Source of the DNA: Leptospira congkakensis
GTDB lineage: Bacteria; Spirochaetota; Leptospiria; Leptospirales; Leptospiraceae
DNA length: 64,000 bases
Direction of reading: 5' to 3'
NCBI RefSeq assembly: GCF_004770265.1
Contig: NZ_RQGQ01000001.1
Coordinates: 62,001-126,000 of the forward strand
Part shown: piece by piece, positions 1 to 8,281 of the stretch
Position numbering within the stretch: the stretch's first letter is position 1
Layout of the letters: every line of letters begins with the position of its first letter
Made by a program: the position numbers and the translations under genes
Notes under the pieces: model-generated
Database searches by the model: none
What the model saw: the letters and a program-made list of their open reading frames with translations, nothing else
Told to the model about the DNA's origin: nothing

Positions 1-81
1 AAAAAAAATGACAAACAATAGTTGTAAAATTCATAGATCTCTTGTATCATAATCCTCCAAACAAAACGTTAGGAGCCTATT

Positions 82-1266
82 ATGATTCGATTTTCTTATT
101 TCTCTCCTTTTTATCTTTTGATCCTACTGTTTTGTTTTTCCTTATCTGCACAAAAAATAGAATCAGAGTTTTCCTTTAAAACCGACTTCAGTGTCCGGCC
201 AACATTTGTAGAAGATGATACTCCTTTCTTTGTGAATGGGGGGAAGTGGATTTATTTAGGAAGAACTGCCGATTTTGACGAACCTGGTTTGTATTTTTAT
301 GATCCACAAACTAAAGAAAAAATTTATCGTCCGGTTCCTTTGGAAACTTATTTTCTTTCTCATCCCACAGAGTTTCTCGGCAAAATAGAAACGACTGGCA
401 AACGTTTGCCGTTAACCATTTATGATTTTTTATTTTATGATGAAGGGAATCACCGCGCAGGTTTCGTTGTTGAAAACAAACACAATGATACTCGTGCCAA
501 ACGTTACTTTTTTATGGGATGGGATCTATCAACGAATACCATTGATGTGGTAGAACAGATTTACGAAATTCCGGAAAATGATAAAAAATCCTTTGCCCAA
601 AGTTCCCGGATTGGTTACTCAACGGAAGACAATACAGGTTACTTTGTGTTTTCAGTAGATGCAGATTTAAAAGACAATGAATCGACAGATGTCACTGCTT
701 TGATTTATCAAATTCAAAATCAGAACTTAACAAAATTAAAAGAATATAAATCTAAATTCTATCCTTATACTCCGGAGCTCCATCCCGAATCAAAACAATT
801 GGTCATTGCAGCGTATGCGGAGGATTTTCAAAAAAGAAATCCAATCGGTTTTTTGTACAAAGTAAACACAGATTCATTCCAAGAATTTTCTATTCCTTCC
901 ACTCCTTATGGAATTAGTTTTTCGAAAGATGGAAAGTATTTGTATATGGCAGCAGCGGATACCGGTGAAGTGCGTATGTACAATACGGACAATCTTTCCG
1001 ATGTGAAAAAAACAAAGTGGGGAACCCACGGTCATAAATTAGGATTTTGGAAAGAAGGGGAACTTGTCTGGGTTCGAAACTCTGGGCTTCATATTTATGA
1101 TCCCATCACTTTAAAACAAAAGAAGGTAATTCCTACTAAAAAGTTTTATAAAAATCAAATCAATGTAAGCGGTTCGTCATTTTTGCCATTTCGTAAGTTA
1201 CTCCTTAGAAATGGACTGGAAGATGTGGCTGGCGGTGCCGCCAACCGCATCTTAATTGCAGATTAA
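82..1266 (+). CDS. secreted propeller-like hypothetical protein
   Basis: The protein has 394 residues. Residues 1-23 form a signal peptide with a hydrophobic core (FYLLILLFCFSLSAQ) and a probable signal peptidase I site after SAQ; there is no lipobox Cys. The mature part shows repeated strands such as GISFSKDGKYLYMAAADTG, GLYFYDPQT and GLHIYDPITLKQ, which look like blades of a WD40/YVTN-type beta-propeller, so a periplasmic or surface binding role is inferred. An AGGAG ribosome binding site at 71-75 supports the ATG at 82. The gene stands alone and converges with the oxidoreductase gene downstream. I do not recognise a specific family; enzymatic activity is not evident. Confidence 0.75.
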   Translation: MIRFSYFSPFYLLILLFCFSLSAQKIESEFSFKTDFSVRPTFVEDDTPFFVNGGKWIYLGRTADFDEPGLYFYDPQTKEKIYRPVPLETYFLSHPTEFLGKIETTGKRLPLTIYDFLFYDEGNHRAGFVVENKHNDTRAKRYFFMGWDLSTNTIDVVEQIYEIPENDKKSFAQSSRIGYSTEDNTGYFVFSVDADLKDNESTDVTALIYQIQNQNLTKLKEYKSKFYPYTPELHPESKQLVIAAYAEDFQKRNPIGFLYKVNTDSFQEFSIPSTPYGISFSKDGKYLYMAAADTGEVRMYNTDNLSDVKKTKWGTHGHKLGFWKEGELVWVRNSGLHIYDPITLKQKKVIPTKKFYKNQINVSGSSFLPFRKLLLRNGLEDVAGGAANRILIAD

Positions 1267-1302
1267 AATTCAATCTTCCTTAAAGTAATCAAATGATAAA
1301 CG

Positions 1303-1330
1303 AGATGTTTGGATTTATTTCCAAGCATCT
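1303..1330. terminator. hairpin between convergent genes
   Basis: AGATGTTTGG (1303-1312) pairs with CCAAGCATCT (1321-1330) with one G-T mismatch. The stop codon of the minus-strand oxidoreductase (1315-1317) lies in the loop. The plus strand continues T-rich after the stem. It could serve both convergent genes, but the U-tract is not strong. Confidence 0.4.
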
Positions 1331-2163
1331 GCATTTTCTTTTGCATATTGACCAAAGGAGATGGGATCTTTTCCTGTCAGAGTTTTTACTGTATCGACGA
1401 TAGGAGAGGCAAACCCGTCCTTTAAGGCACCAGCAATCATCACAAGAAAAGCTGCATAATCTTTTGGCAGACCTGCTGATACAAGAGAAGATTCAAATAC
1501 TTTTGGATTCACATCTACATATCCAATCGTTTTTCCACTTACTTTTGTTAAGTGGTTTGCTACTTCATTGTGATCAATGGATTCAGGTCCTGTCAATGTA
1601 AAGGCTTGGTTTTCATTTTTGGTCGTTGTTAGAAGCACAGAAGCAACGGATGCGATGTCTTTTGCATCAATGAAACTTGTTTTTGCGGATCCACCTGGGA
1701 AGTAAATCTTTCCATCTTGTTTGATTCCTGAAATCCAGAAGGTATGGAAGTTTTGCATAAACCAGTTAGGGCGAATGATATTCCAAGGAATCCCTGCTCC
1801 TTCGAGTAGTATTTCTGTTTTGCGAAATGGTGCTTCCGGTGGAGCATGTTCCACACCCATTGCCGTCATCAGAACAAGTTTTTTCAAACCCACTTGTTTT
1901 GCTTTTTCAATCCAAGGGGAAAGGATTTCGTATTGGTTGGTTTGACCAGGAGGGCTTAAAAAATAAGCTGCATCCACTTTTTCCAAAACTTCCAACCCCT
2001 TGTTCAGTTCGCTAGAATCAGCAAACACCCAATGTAAGTTCGTGGAACTCTTTTGGGATTCTGGTTTTCTGGATCCTGCAAAAACTTCATGTCCCGCTTT
2101 TAGTAATTCGGTTACGAGGTGACCACCTACGAGTCCTGAGCCGCCATATACAAATACTTTCAT
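1315..2163 (-). CDS. NmrA-like NAD(P)-binding oxidoreductase
   Basis: This is an atypical short-chain dehydrogenase of the NmrA/quinone-oxidoreductase type. The N-terminus MKVFVYGGSGLVGGHLV carries the Rossmann glycine motif (GGSGLVG), followed by AGSRKPES, which fits NADP-type phosphate contacts. FLSPPG, LVLMTAMGVEH and IIRPNWFMQNF are the usual later strands of the family. The open frame starts 15 bases further upstream, but AAGGA seven bases before the ATG at 2163 and the glycine motif right after it favour 2163. The gene is divergent from an AraC regulator 146 bp away, so that regulator is the likely controller. The substrate cannot be told from sequence; the family includes azoreductase-like and quinone reductase-like enzymes. 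Confidence 0.85.
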   Translation of the reverse strand: MKVFVYGGSGLVGGHLVTELLKAGHEVFAGSRKPESQKSSTNLHWVFADSSELNKGLEVLEKVDAAYFLSPPGQTNQYEILSPWIEKAKQVGLKKLVLMTAMGVEHAPPEAPFRKTEILLEGAGIPWNIIRPNWFMQNFHTFWISGIKQDGKIYFPGGSAKTSFIDAKDIASVASVLLTTTKNENQAFTLTGPESIDHNEVANHLTKVSGKTIGYVDVNPKVFESSLVSAGLPKDYAAFLVMIAGALKDGFASPIVDTVKTLTGKDPISFGQYAKENADAWK

Positions 2164-2223
2164 AGTTAATCCTTGCATTCGGAAAGATTCCGTTATTGTT
2201 CTTTTATACTACTCCTAAATTTA

Positions 2224-2234
2224 TAGACTGTCTA
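2224..2234. promoter_or_regulatory. palindrome in divergent promoter region
   Basis: TAGACTGTCTA is a perfect 5-bp inverted repeat around a central T. It lies between the divergent oxidoreductase and AraC genes. A second small inverted repeat, TCGTATAAACGA, lies about 28 bp further right. The first is a candidate operator for the AraC protein; this is inferred from position only. Confidence 0.35.
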
Positions 2235-2309
2235 TGTCATAAAATATTAAAAATATATCCAATCGTATAAACGAGTAGACTTTTGGTATGGATTGGGTAA
2301 AAAAGGAAC

Positions 2310-3206
2310 ATGGATCTACTTTCTGATATTCTCGCCTCCGCTGGTTGGAAAAACGACCTACTTTCCAAGGGTCAAATTTTTGATAGTTTTGGGTTTCATT
2401 TCCCTTGTGAAAGAAGTGGGGGATTTCATGTCGTAACACAAGGCAGTTGTTATGCGAGGATGGGTGGGACAACGATTCCTTTGCACAAAGGGGATCTTAT
2501 CTTTATCACCAGAGGAACCAATCACGAATTATTATCCGACCCAAAGGCAAAAGTTGTCACGATCGAACGTTTCCTTGGTGATCAAGAAATTCGGATCAAA
2601 AAAGAAAACCCTGTCACAACTTTTGTATCAGTTCGTTATGAAGTTCCTCCGGGTCCTATCCACCCATTATTTTTGGAATTACCAGAATACATTCATATAC
2701 CTTATGAAACTATCGAGGCACATCACGCATTAGGAGATATCATTCAAATTCTTTCTCGTGAATTAGAACTCAATCTCGGAACAGATTTAATTGTGCAAAG
2801 GTTAACCGATATTTTGTTATATTATATGTTGCGGATGTGGTTGAACCAAAATCTAGATTCGCAAGCTGGTTGGATCAAAGCCTTTCATGATACGCAAGTG
2901 CTGTATGCCCTGGAAAAATTACACAATGGGTATAACAAAGATTGGACCATTGAATCTTTGGCAAAAGAAACTGGGGTCTCTCGGGCCAACTTAGCTAACC
3001 GGTTCCGTGATGTTTTGGGAATTCCTCCGATGGAATACTTGGCAAAACTCAGAATGGAAAAAGCCAAACAAATGTTTCAAAAAGGGAATATGGGTTTGGA
3101 AGAGATTGCACAAAATGTAGGTTATGCGTCTGCTTTTTCTTTTTCGAAAGCATACAAACGTATTTTTGGAAATTCACCGAGCCGAGAGTGGAAACGAGTT
3201 GTGTAG
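2310..3206 (+). CDS. AraC family transcriptional regulator with N-terminal cupin
   Basis: The protein has 298 residues. The N-terminal ~170 residues form a cupin-like sensor (GGFHVVTQGSCYARMGG, LHKGDLIFITRGTNHEL) of the AraC cupin_6 type. The C-terminal ~100 residues hold the paired helix-turn-helix: first helix pair WTIESLAKETGVSRANLAN, second GLEEIAQNVGYASAFSFSKA, ending in the typical FGNSPSREWKR. Family members bind promoters near their own gene and often control a divergent oxidoreductase; the NmrA-type gene next door fits. GGAAC lies close before the ATG. The 3' end overlaps the 3' end of the convergent sigma factor by 33 bp. Confidence 0.9.
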   Translation: MDLLSDILASAGWKNDLLSKGQIFDSFGFHFPCERSGGFHVVTQGSCYARMGGTTIPLHKGDLIFITRGTNHELLSDPKAKVVTIERFLGDQEIRIKKENPVTTFVSVRYEVPPGPIHPLFLELPEYIHIPYETIEAHHALGDIIQILSRELELNLGTDLIVQRLTDILLYYMLRMWLNQNLDSQAGWIKAFHDTQVLYALEKLHNGYNKDWTIESLAKETGVSRANLANRFRDVLGIPPMEYLAKLRMEKAKQMFQKGNMGLEEIAQNVGYASAFSFSKAYKRIFGNSPSREWKRVV

Positions 3207-4043
3207 AAGTGTACGAATGTTTTCTAGCTGATGTTTTTTAGGTAAGTATTCTGGATGATTTCGAAATACCTCCGCTGCTTTTCTAATTTTCGAAGTATCG
3301 GCCATCATTGGTTTTGTTTCTTTCCATCGCCCATCTAGTTTCATTTGTTCTGAAAGTTTGAGATAAGATTTGATCCTTCCAGCTCTTGTTGCATAACCGA
3401 TTCGATTTTCACATTGACACTGATTATTTGCTTTTGTAAGACTACATTCTTTTCCAAGAAATGATTCCATTTGTTTTCTAGACCTAGATAACTTTTGGCG
3501 GAAGGCTTCTGGACGAATTCCCATCACAAGAGCACCTTCTTCACTGGAAGTTTGGAACACTTCTCCTAAAAGATAAGCCATTCGGTAAGGCCTGGAAAGA
3601 CCTTGTAACATAGAGTAGGTGCAAGCTACCTGAACATGTAAAATAAGTTCAGAAACTGGCGGCGAGGATTCTTCATCCATGGTTACGGTTGGAAATTCAA
3701 GTGGCGGTTGGTAAGGTTTTTGTGTCCGGTGTAATTCCTCGCGAACAGCTCGCAAATGAACCTTCCTTCGTTCCATTTTTGATTTTTGTACATTGATCAA
3801 ATGGTTACTGGCAATCCGATAGATCCAAGTTGAAAGTTTACTCTCCTTCCTGAATCCACCTAAGTTCGTAATCACTTTCACCAAAATTTCTTGGGTGGCA
3901 TCTTCCGCATCTTCTGGATTCCATAAAAATTTCAAAGCCAGTGAAAAAACTTTTGGTTGGAAGATTTGAATGAGCTCTTCCAAAGCATTGGTTTTTCCAG
4001 CAAGTGAACTTTCTAATAGTAAAAGATGCGGATCTTCGATCAT
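3174..4043 (-). CDS. ECF-type RNA polymerase sigma factor
   Basis: The protein has 289 residues, longer than a minimal ECF sigma. Region 2 is clear in the first ~90 residues (DAEDATQEILVKVITNL, KLSTWIYRIASNHLINVQ). A region 4-like part lies around residues 150-195 (YRMAYLLGEVFQTSSEEGAL, RPEAFRQKLSRSRKQ). After it comes a Cys-containing tail (CSLTKANNQCQCENR) that could bind a metal or respond to redox; that is inference. The start ATG shares one base with the stop of the DUF1304 gene upstream (TAATG), so the two are translationally coupled. The last 33 bp overlap the convergent AraC gene. No anti-sigma gene is adjacent, unless the DUF1304 membrane protein plays that part. Confidence 0.85.
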   Translation of the reverse strand: MIEDPHLLLLESSLAGKTNALEELIQIFQPKVFSLALKFLWNPEDAEDATQEILVKVITNLGGFRKESKLSTWIYRIASNHLINVQKSKMERRKVHLRAVREELHRTQKPYQPPLEFPTVTMDEESSPPVSELILHVQVACTYSMLQGLSRPYRMAYLLGEVFQTSSEEGALVMGIRPEAFRQKLSRSRKQMESFLGKECSLTKANNQCQCENRIGYATRAGRIKSYLKLSEQMKLDGRWKETKPMMADTSKIRKAAEVFRNHPEYLPKKHQLENIRTLLHNSFPLSAR

Positions 4044-4417
4044 TATTTTTTGTTGGCTATGTAGTGAACGACTAGAGCAAGAAAAGCAGGTAATCCTTGT
4101 GAAAACAAAATCGAAAACTTAGCAGTTGCTGAACCATAAATCCCTGCCACTACCACACAAATGAGAAAAAACAAAATGGTTTGGAATTTTTGTGTTTGGT
4201 CTTTGATGAAAAACAAAGCCCAAAAAAGTCCAGCTGCTAAAAATCCATTATAAAGACCTTGGTTTTTTGCAAGCTTAGCAGTGATCTCTGCGGTTTCGGG
4301 TGTTAGTTGGAATACTTTCATTCCAAACTCTGATTTCCAAAGGAACATTTCCAATACCAAAATGAACACATGTTCAACAGCAACAAATCCAGTCAGGATT
4401 ACGGAAAGAATCTTCAT
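4043..4417 (-). CDS. DUF1304 family membrane protein
   Basis: The protein has 124 residues with four predicted membrane helices, the usual size and layout of the DUF1304 family. Typical parts are the start ILTGFVAVEHVFILVLEMFLW and the middle NQGLYNGFLAAGLFWALFF. The function of the family is unknown. It is the first gene of a two-gene unit with the sigma factor; stop and start codons overlap by one base. AGGAGAAT lies just before the ATG as ribosome binding site. Confidence 0.85.
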   Translation of the reverse strand: MKILSVILTGFVAVEHVFILVLEMFLWKSEFGMKVFQLTPETAEITAKLAKNQGLYNGFLAAGLFWALFFIKDQTQKFQTILFFLICVVVAGIYGSATAKFSILFSQGLPAFLALVVHYIANKK

Positions 4418-4500
4418 ATCATTCTCCTAAAGAACGGTTTTTCTATTGGGACAATTGATTTTACCGTTTGTGACAAAATGGGAAGAAAAAAATGAGAAAA

Positions 4501-4522
4501 TACCGCTAGTTTTGTTCTGAAA
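4501..4522 (+). promoter_or_regulatory. shared 22-bp motif TACCGCTAG-N4-GTTCTGAAA
   Basis: The nine-base blocks TACCGCTAG and GTTCTGAAA, spaced by four bases, recur identically at 26719-26740. A weaker version lies at 35375-35397. All sit 105-140 bp from the start of a surface lipoprotein gene. Here it is upstream of the glycine-rich lipoprotein. A regulatory role is inferred from recurrence and position. Confidence 0.3.
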
Positions 4523-4640
4523 CTGGCTTCCCGCCGGAATGAGCGGTTTGGAGCCCAAATGAGGATTTATTTTATCTGGTAATACAAATTTTTTCTGAAC
4601 ATCCTTCGAATATTCTAAAATTTAAAAGTGAAAATTCAGT

Positions 4641-6419
4641 ATGAAGTTAATAACTTATCTAGTCCCATTTTTTGTCTTTGGCAGTTTTTTATCATGTTCA
4701 GAAAGCCCAAATTCCAATCCAACAACTCTATTTGGATTGTTGGCATTCGGGGGAAATACGGCCGGGTCACCTACTAACCTTCCCGAAAACCCAACGGATC
4801 CTCTCCTTCCACCCGCGGATACAACACCAACTCCTCCGGCACCATCTTCGGATGTTTGTATACTCGGAACAAGTGCCCTTTATGTGAATGGAGATTCTGG
4901 AAGTGATTCTAACGACGGAAGTAAAACCAATCCATTTGTGACGCTCAAAAAAGCAGTGACAACCGCTACTCCTGGAAACGTTATTTGTGTCGTTAGTTTG
5001 TCAGGCGGTGGAGAATACGATGAGTCAACAACGACTCTGACAATCCCATCTGGAGTAAGTCTTTATGGAGGATATAACTCTAGTTTTGTTAGAAACGTAA
5101 CCACTAACAAAACAAAATTGAAACTGAATCGAATTGGTATTCAGATCAACAATCTCAATGGTGATTCCGAAATTTCAGGTTTCGACATGACAGCTGTAAA
5201 TCCATCATCCTCATCTGAAAGTAGTTATGCGATTTTAATTTCCAATGGTACTGCCAAGTTAACGTTTAAAAATAATAAAGTTACTGCTGGTTCTGTTCCG
5301 GCCTCAAAATCGGCAACACCTGGTTCTAGTATTGGAATTCTTGTTACCCATTTAGATAAAATCTCTATTGAAGATTCAGAAATCGTCTCTGGCTCTGCTG
5401 GTAACGGAAATGATGGAACGAATGGTGTTAATGGTGTAGCAGGGGGCAATGGTAAAGTCGGAACCAATGGCCATTGTGACCAAAATACTATTAATGCATT
5501 GGGCGGTGATGGCGGGACTCATCCAACAAATTCTAGCTTGAACGGCTTTGCCGGGGGACGTGGTGGAAGAGGAGATGAAAATGGAATTATTGGATTTGGT
5601 ACTTGTGGAGGAGTTGGCGGTGCAATGGGCGATCCAGGTTTGACAGGTCGTAGTCCTATTTGTCCACTTGAAAATGGAGCAACGGGAAATCATGGTTTGT
5701 TTACAGGTAGTGATATAGGAAGTTTTTCTCCTTTTTACCAACCAACTAACGGCAGTGATGGTAGCGATGGTTTAGACGGTGTTCCTGGAAGCGGAGGTGG
5801 AGGAGGTGGTGGCCAATCTTGTTTTTTTTGTAGTAAAGGGACTGGTAGCGGGGGCGGGGGTGGTGGCGCTGCTGGTAGTGCTGGTAAAAAAGGTACTGCC
5901 AGTGTTGGAGGAAGTGGTTCATTCGCGGTAGTTCTTTTGGAATTGAATGAAGTTGTACTGCAAAATTCTAAATTGATTTCAGGAAATTCTGGGAATGCAG
6001 GACTTGCTGGTAATGGCGGGGAAGGGGGAGCAGGGGGAGAAAAGGGAACAGGTGCGGCTATTTGCACGGGAGAAGTAGGCCGAGGAGCCGATGGAGCACC
6101 TGGTGGGAAAGGTGGAAATGGCGGTGATGGTAGTGCTGGTGGAGGAGGGTCCTCGATCGCACTTGTCTTAAAGTCTATAACCAGTCTTACCGCAAATGAC
6201 AACAGTTTTAAAACTGGCCTCGGTGGTGTTGGGGGATCGGCAAGAAATTCGCATTCCGGTAGCGGTGGTCATTCGATCGCAGTCTATTCTGTTTCCGGTA
6301 GTTCCTATACCCTTTCCAATTCACAATTTGATTTAGGAACGGAAGGGAATGCGGGTTCCATCACTGGGACGGGAACAGTTGGAACTTCCGGCCGCAAAAC
6401 AAACTATAGTTGGGAGTGA
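4641..6419 (+). CDS. glycine-rich lipoprotein with beta-helix-like N-terminal part
   Basis: The protein has 592 residues. The signal peptide ends at a lipobox (GSFLSC, Cys about 19), followed by a Pro/Thr-rich linker (residues ~50-70). Next is a DUF1565/right-handed beta-helix-like stretch: ALYVNGDSGSDSNDGSKTNP, IPSGVSLYGGYNSS, then strands ending in Asn or Ser. From about residue 250 the chain is dominated by glycine (GNDGTNGVNGVAGGNGK; GSGGGGGGGQSC), interrupted by strand-like pieces such as FAVVLLELNEVVLQNSKLIS. Glycine-rich loops inserted in a parallel beta-helix would explain the pattern. It resembles PGRS or collagen-like surface proteins in composition only. Its stop is 5 bp from the stop of the convergent lipoprotein gene. 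Confidence 0.75.
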   Translation: MKLITYLVPFFVFGSFLSCSESPNSNPTTLFGLLAFGGNTAGSPTNLPENPTDPLLPPADTTPTPPAPSSDVCILGTSALYVNGDSGSDSNDGSKTNPFVTLKKAVTTATPGNVICVVSLSGGGEYDESTTTLTIPSGVSLYGGYNSSFVRNVTTNKTKLKLNRIGIQINNLNGDSEISGFDMTAVNPSSSSESSYAILISNGTAKLTFKNNKVTAGSVPASKSATPGSSIGILVTHLDKISIEDSEIVSGSAGNGNDGTNGVNGVAGGNGKVGTNGHCDQNTINALGGDGGTHPTNSSLNGFAGGRGGRGDENGIIGFGTCGGVGGAMGDPGLTGRSPICPLENGATGNHGLFTGSDIGSFSPFYQPTNGSDGSDGLDGVPGSGGGGGGGQSCFFCSKGTGSGGGGGGAAGSAGKKGTASVGGSGSFAVVLLELNEVVLQNSKLISGNSGNAGLAGNGGEGGAGGEKGTGAAICTGEVGRGADGAPGGKGGNGGDGSAGGGGSSIALVLKSITSLTANDNSFKTGLGGVGGSARNSHSGSGGHSIAVYSVSGSSYTLSNSQFDLGTEGNAGSITGTGTVGTSGRKTNYSWE

Positions 6420-6424
6420 TCCCT

Positions 6425-7993
6425 TTAAGGTTCCTCTCTGGCTGGACGAGTTGAGATTTCTGCATAGCGGGTCATACTTGGGAATTGGATCACTGTATCC
6501 AAACGAACCAATCGCCCTTGGCAAACTTCACAAGCTTTGGATTCAAGTCCTACAGGATACGCTGCACCTGTGGCATTGGTTTCATAATAAGCCTTTGTGA
6601 ATTTGCCTGATTGGTCCAAACGAACGGTGAGACTTTGATTTTCATTTGTTCCAGGTCCGTTTTCTATGTTGCTAAGACTCGAATAACGTTTATTTGTTTC
6701 TGGTCCGAGTAGTTTTGCTCGAAGTTGATTTCCAGGCATATAGGATATTGAAGGAAATACATCGGAAACCGCTTCATCTTCAGTACTAACAAGTGTATGC
6801 CAAAGTGGATTTCCAAGCCAATCCGTCTTAAAAAAAAGAAAACTCCGATAACCTTCATTTACGGCTGGTAAAATAGGACTTCCGAAGTTTCCTGCATAGA
6901 ATCCACTACCAAAAAAACCATCCTCTCCAGAAATCAGTGCAGTTGAAATCACATTCGTCTGAGATGGGTCACTTGATCCCAAATAACTTACATTATAGAT
7001 CTGAAATCCTTCTATAGAAAGGTTTACAGTAATAGGTCTAGGTGTAGTATTGTTCGGATAAGGATGACCGGAAAATCCAGCTATATTTCCATTTGCAACT
7101 CCATACAAAAGTATGTTTTGAAATGGTCCAAGTACGGCAGACCGGATCGCGACAGTGTTGTTTGGCGTTCCCACAATGTATTTTTGTCGAATGGGATTGC
7201 CGTTCCCGTTTAGGATCGCCCAGCCAGTTTCTAAAATGTTTCCACCTAAGGATGTTTGTTCTGGTGGTGCGAATTCAACAAACCCGATTGAATCTGCATA
7301 TGGGCTAAGTGTTCCAAAAAAAAAGTGAACATCATCTTTTTGGTCAATGACGATCGAGGAATACGCATCGTCCAAAGCTTCATTACTTTTGTCTAAATAC
7401 GTTTGCCAGATTCGATTTCCATTTTGGTCAAATCGAACAAAAAACATAGAGTCTTCATTGTTTTTTTCTGAAATAGGTGCCGGTAAATTTTGCCCAGAAT
7501 AAACAAAAGCCTTCACCACAAAATCACCGTTAGCAAACTCAGCAAGATTTGTTGATTGTGAAATATTACTATTGAAAGAGGTAGCTGTCACACCCAAATA
7601 ATCCAACCATTCAATTTGAAAATTTTTCCCATTGATCAGAGCTACAAAAAACTGAGCGCCTGAAGTATAAGAATAGTTTTTTCCTGTGTTCGAACCATTC
7701 CACTCGAGAGCTTCTCCCGTTGCTCCAAAAACAACAAGGTTACCATTTTTCAATTTTAATAGATCGTAGGCAAAGACTTGTGCTGCACCCGAGCCCAATC
7801 GTATCGTACCTCTCAAATTCGGTGTACAAAGACTATTTAAATAGGACTCCCAAAGCAACGTTTCCATAAAACTTTTTGAATTAGGATCTCGAGGATTATT
7901 TAAATCAAGTTTGCATAAGTTAGCTGATGATAGAAGAGATGTGAGAATCAGAAGTAATTGAAACTTCTTGCTAAAATTAGATTTTTGTTTCAT
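6425..7993 (-). CDS. CKLxLNNPxDP family lipoprotein, copy 1
   Basis: The protein has about 522 residues and is one of three paralogues in this window (others at 8282-9907 and 14038-15549). The signal peptide ends in SSANLC; the mature N-terminus CKLDLNNPRDPNSKSF is the family hallmark and is followed by a second conserved Cys (LNSLCTP). The body alternates short strands of the type LLKLKNGNLVVFGAT and FQIEWLDYLG, as in SBBP/PQQ-like propellers. The C-terminus has KACEVCQGRLVRLDT and STRPAREEP. The open frame begins two codons earlier at TTG, but the ATG at 7993 is preferred. Surface exposure and a ligand-binding role are inferred; no catalytic motif is visible. Confidence 0.75.
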   Translation of the reverse strand: MKQKSNFSKKFQLLLILTSLLSSANLCKLDLNNPRDPNSKSFMETLLWESYLNSLCTPNLRGTIRLGSGAAQVFAYDLLKLKNGNLVVFGATGEALEWNGSNTGKNYSYTSGAQFFVALINGKNFQIEWLDYLGVTATSFNSNISQSTNLAEFANGDFVVKAFVYSGQNLPAPISEKNNEDSMFFVRFDQNGNRIWQTYLDKSNEALDDAYSSIVIDQKDDVHFFFGTLSPYADSIGFVEFAPPEQTSLGGNILETGWAILNGNGNPIRQKYIVGTPNNTVAIRSAVLGPFQNILLYGVANGNIAGFSGHPYPNNTTPRPITVNLSIEGFQIYNVSYLGSSDPSQTNVISTALISGEDGFFGSGFYAGNFGSPILPAVNEGYRSFLFFKTDWLGNPLWHTLVSTEDEAVSDVFPSISYMPGNQLRAKLLGPETNKRYSSLSNIENGPGTNENQSLTVRLDQSGKFTKAYYETNATGAAYPVGLESKACEVCQGRLVRLDTVIQFPSMTRYAEISTRPAREEP

Positions 7994-8108
7994 TGCCAAA
8001 TTAAACTACCTTTCTGATGAGAAAGGTTTTTTCTATTTTAGGTCATGTTATGAGAAGTTACATATACCTCAAGTCTTTGTAGAAAACCCTAGAGGAAGAT
8101 AGTTAAAG

Positions 8109-8133
8109 TGCATCGAAAGAGCTTTTTGATGCA
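8109..8133. terminator. hairpin between two paralogous lipoprotein genes
   Basis: TGCATC (8109-8114) pairs with GATGCA (8128-8133); inner AAA/TTT bases extend the stem. It lies in the 288-bp gap between copies 1 and 2 of the CKLxLNNP family. No clear U-tract follows on either strand, so its role is uncertain. Confidence 0.25.
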
Positions 8134-8281
8134 AAGCGTAGGTATTCTTCTTACGTTTAGATGTTCATCTACGTAAATATTTTTTTATGCTAAAGAAATA
8201 TTTGTGTCAGGTGAATCGATTGAATAACATTTTTATGACAATCATCTTCTATTAGCAATTTCTTATAAAAGAAATTTTGTT

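Noticed and set aside
5735..6202. 155-codon proline-rich frame on the minus strand
   Set aside because: It mirrors the glycine codons (GGN read as NCC) of the glycine-rich lipoprotein; no independent evidence of a gene.
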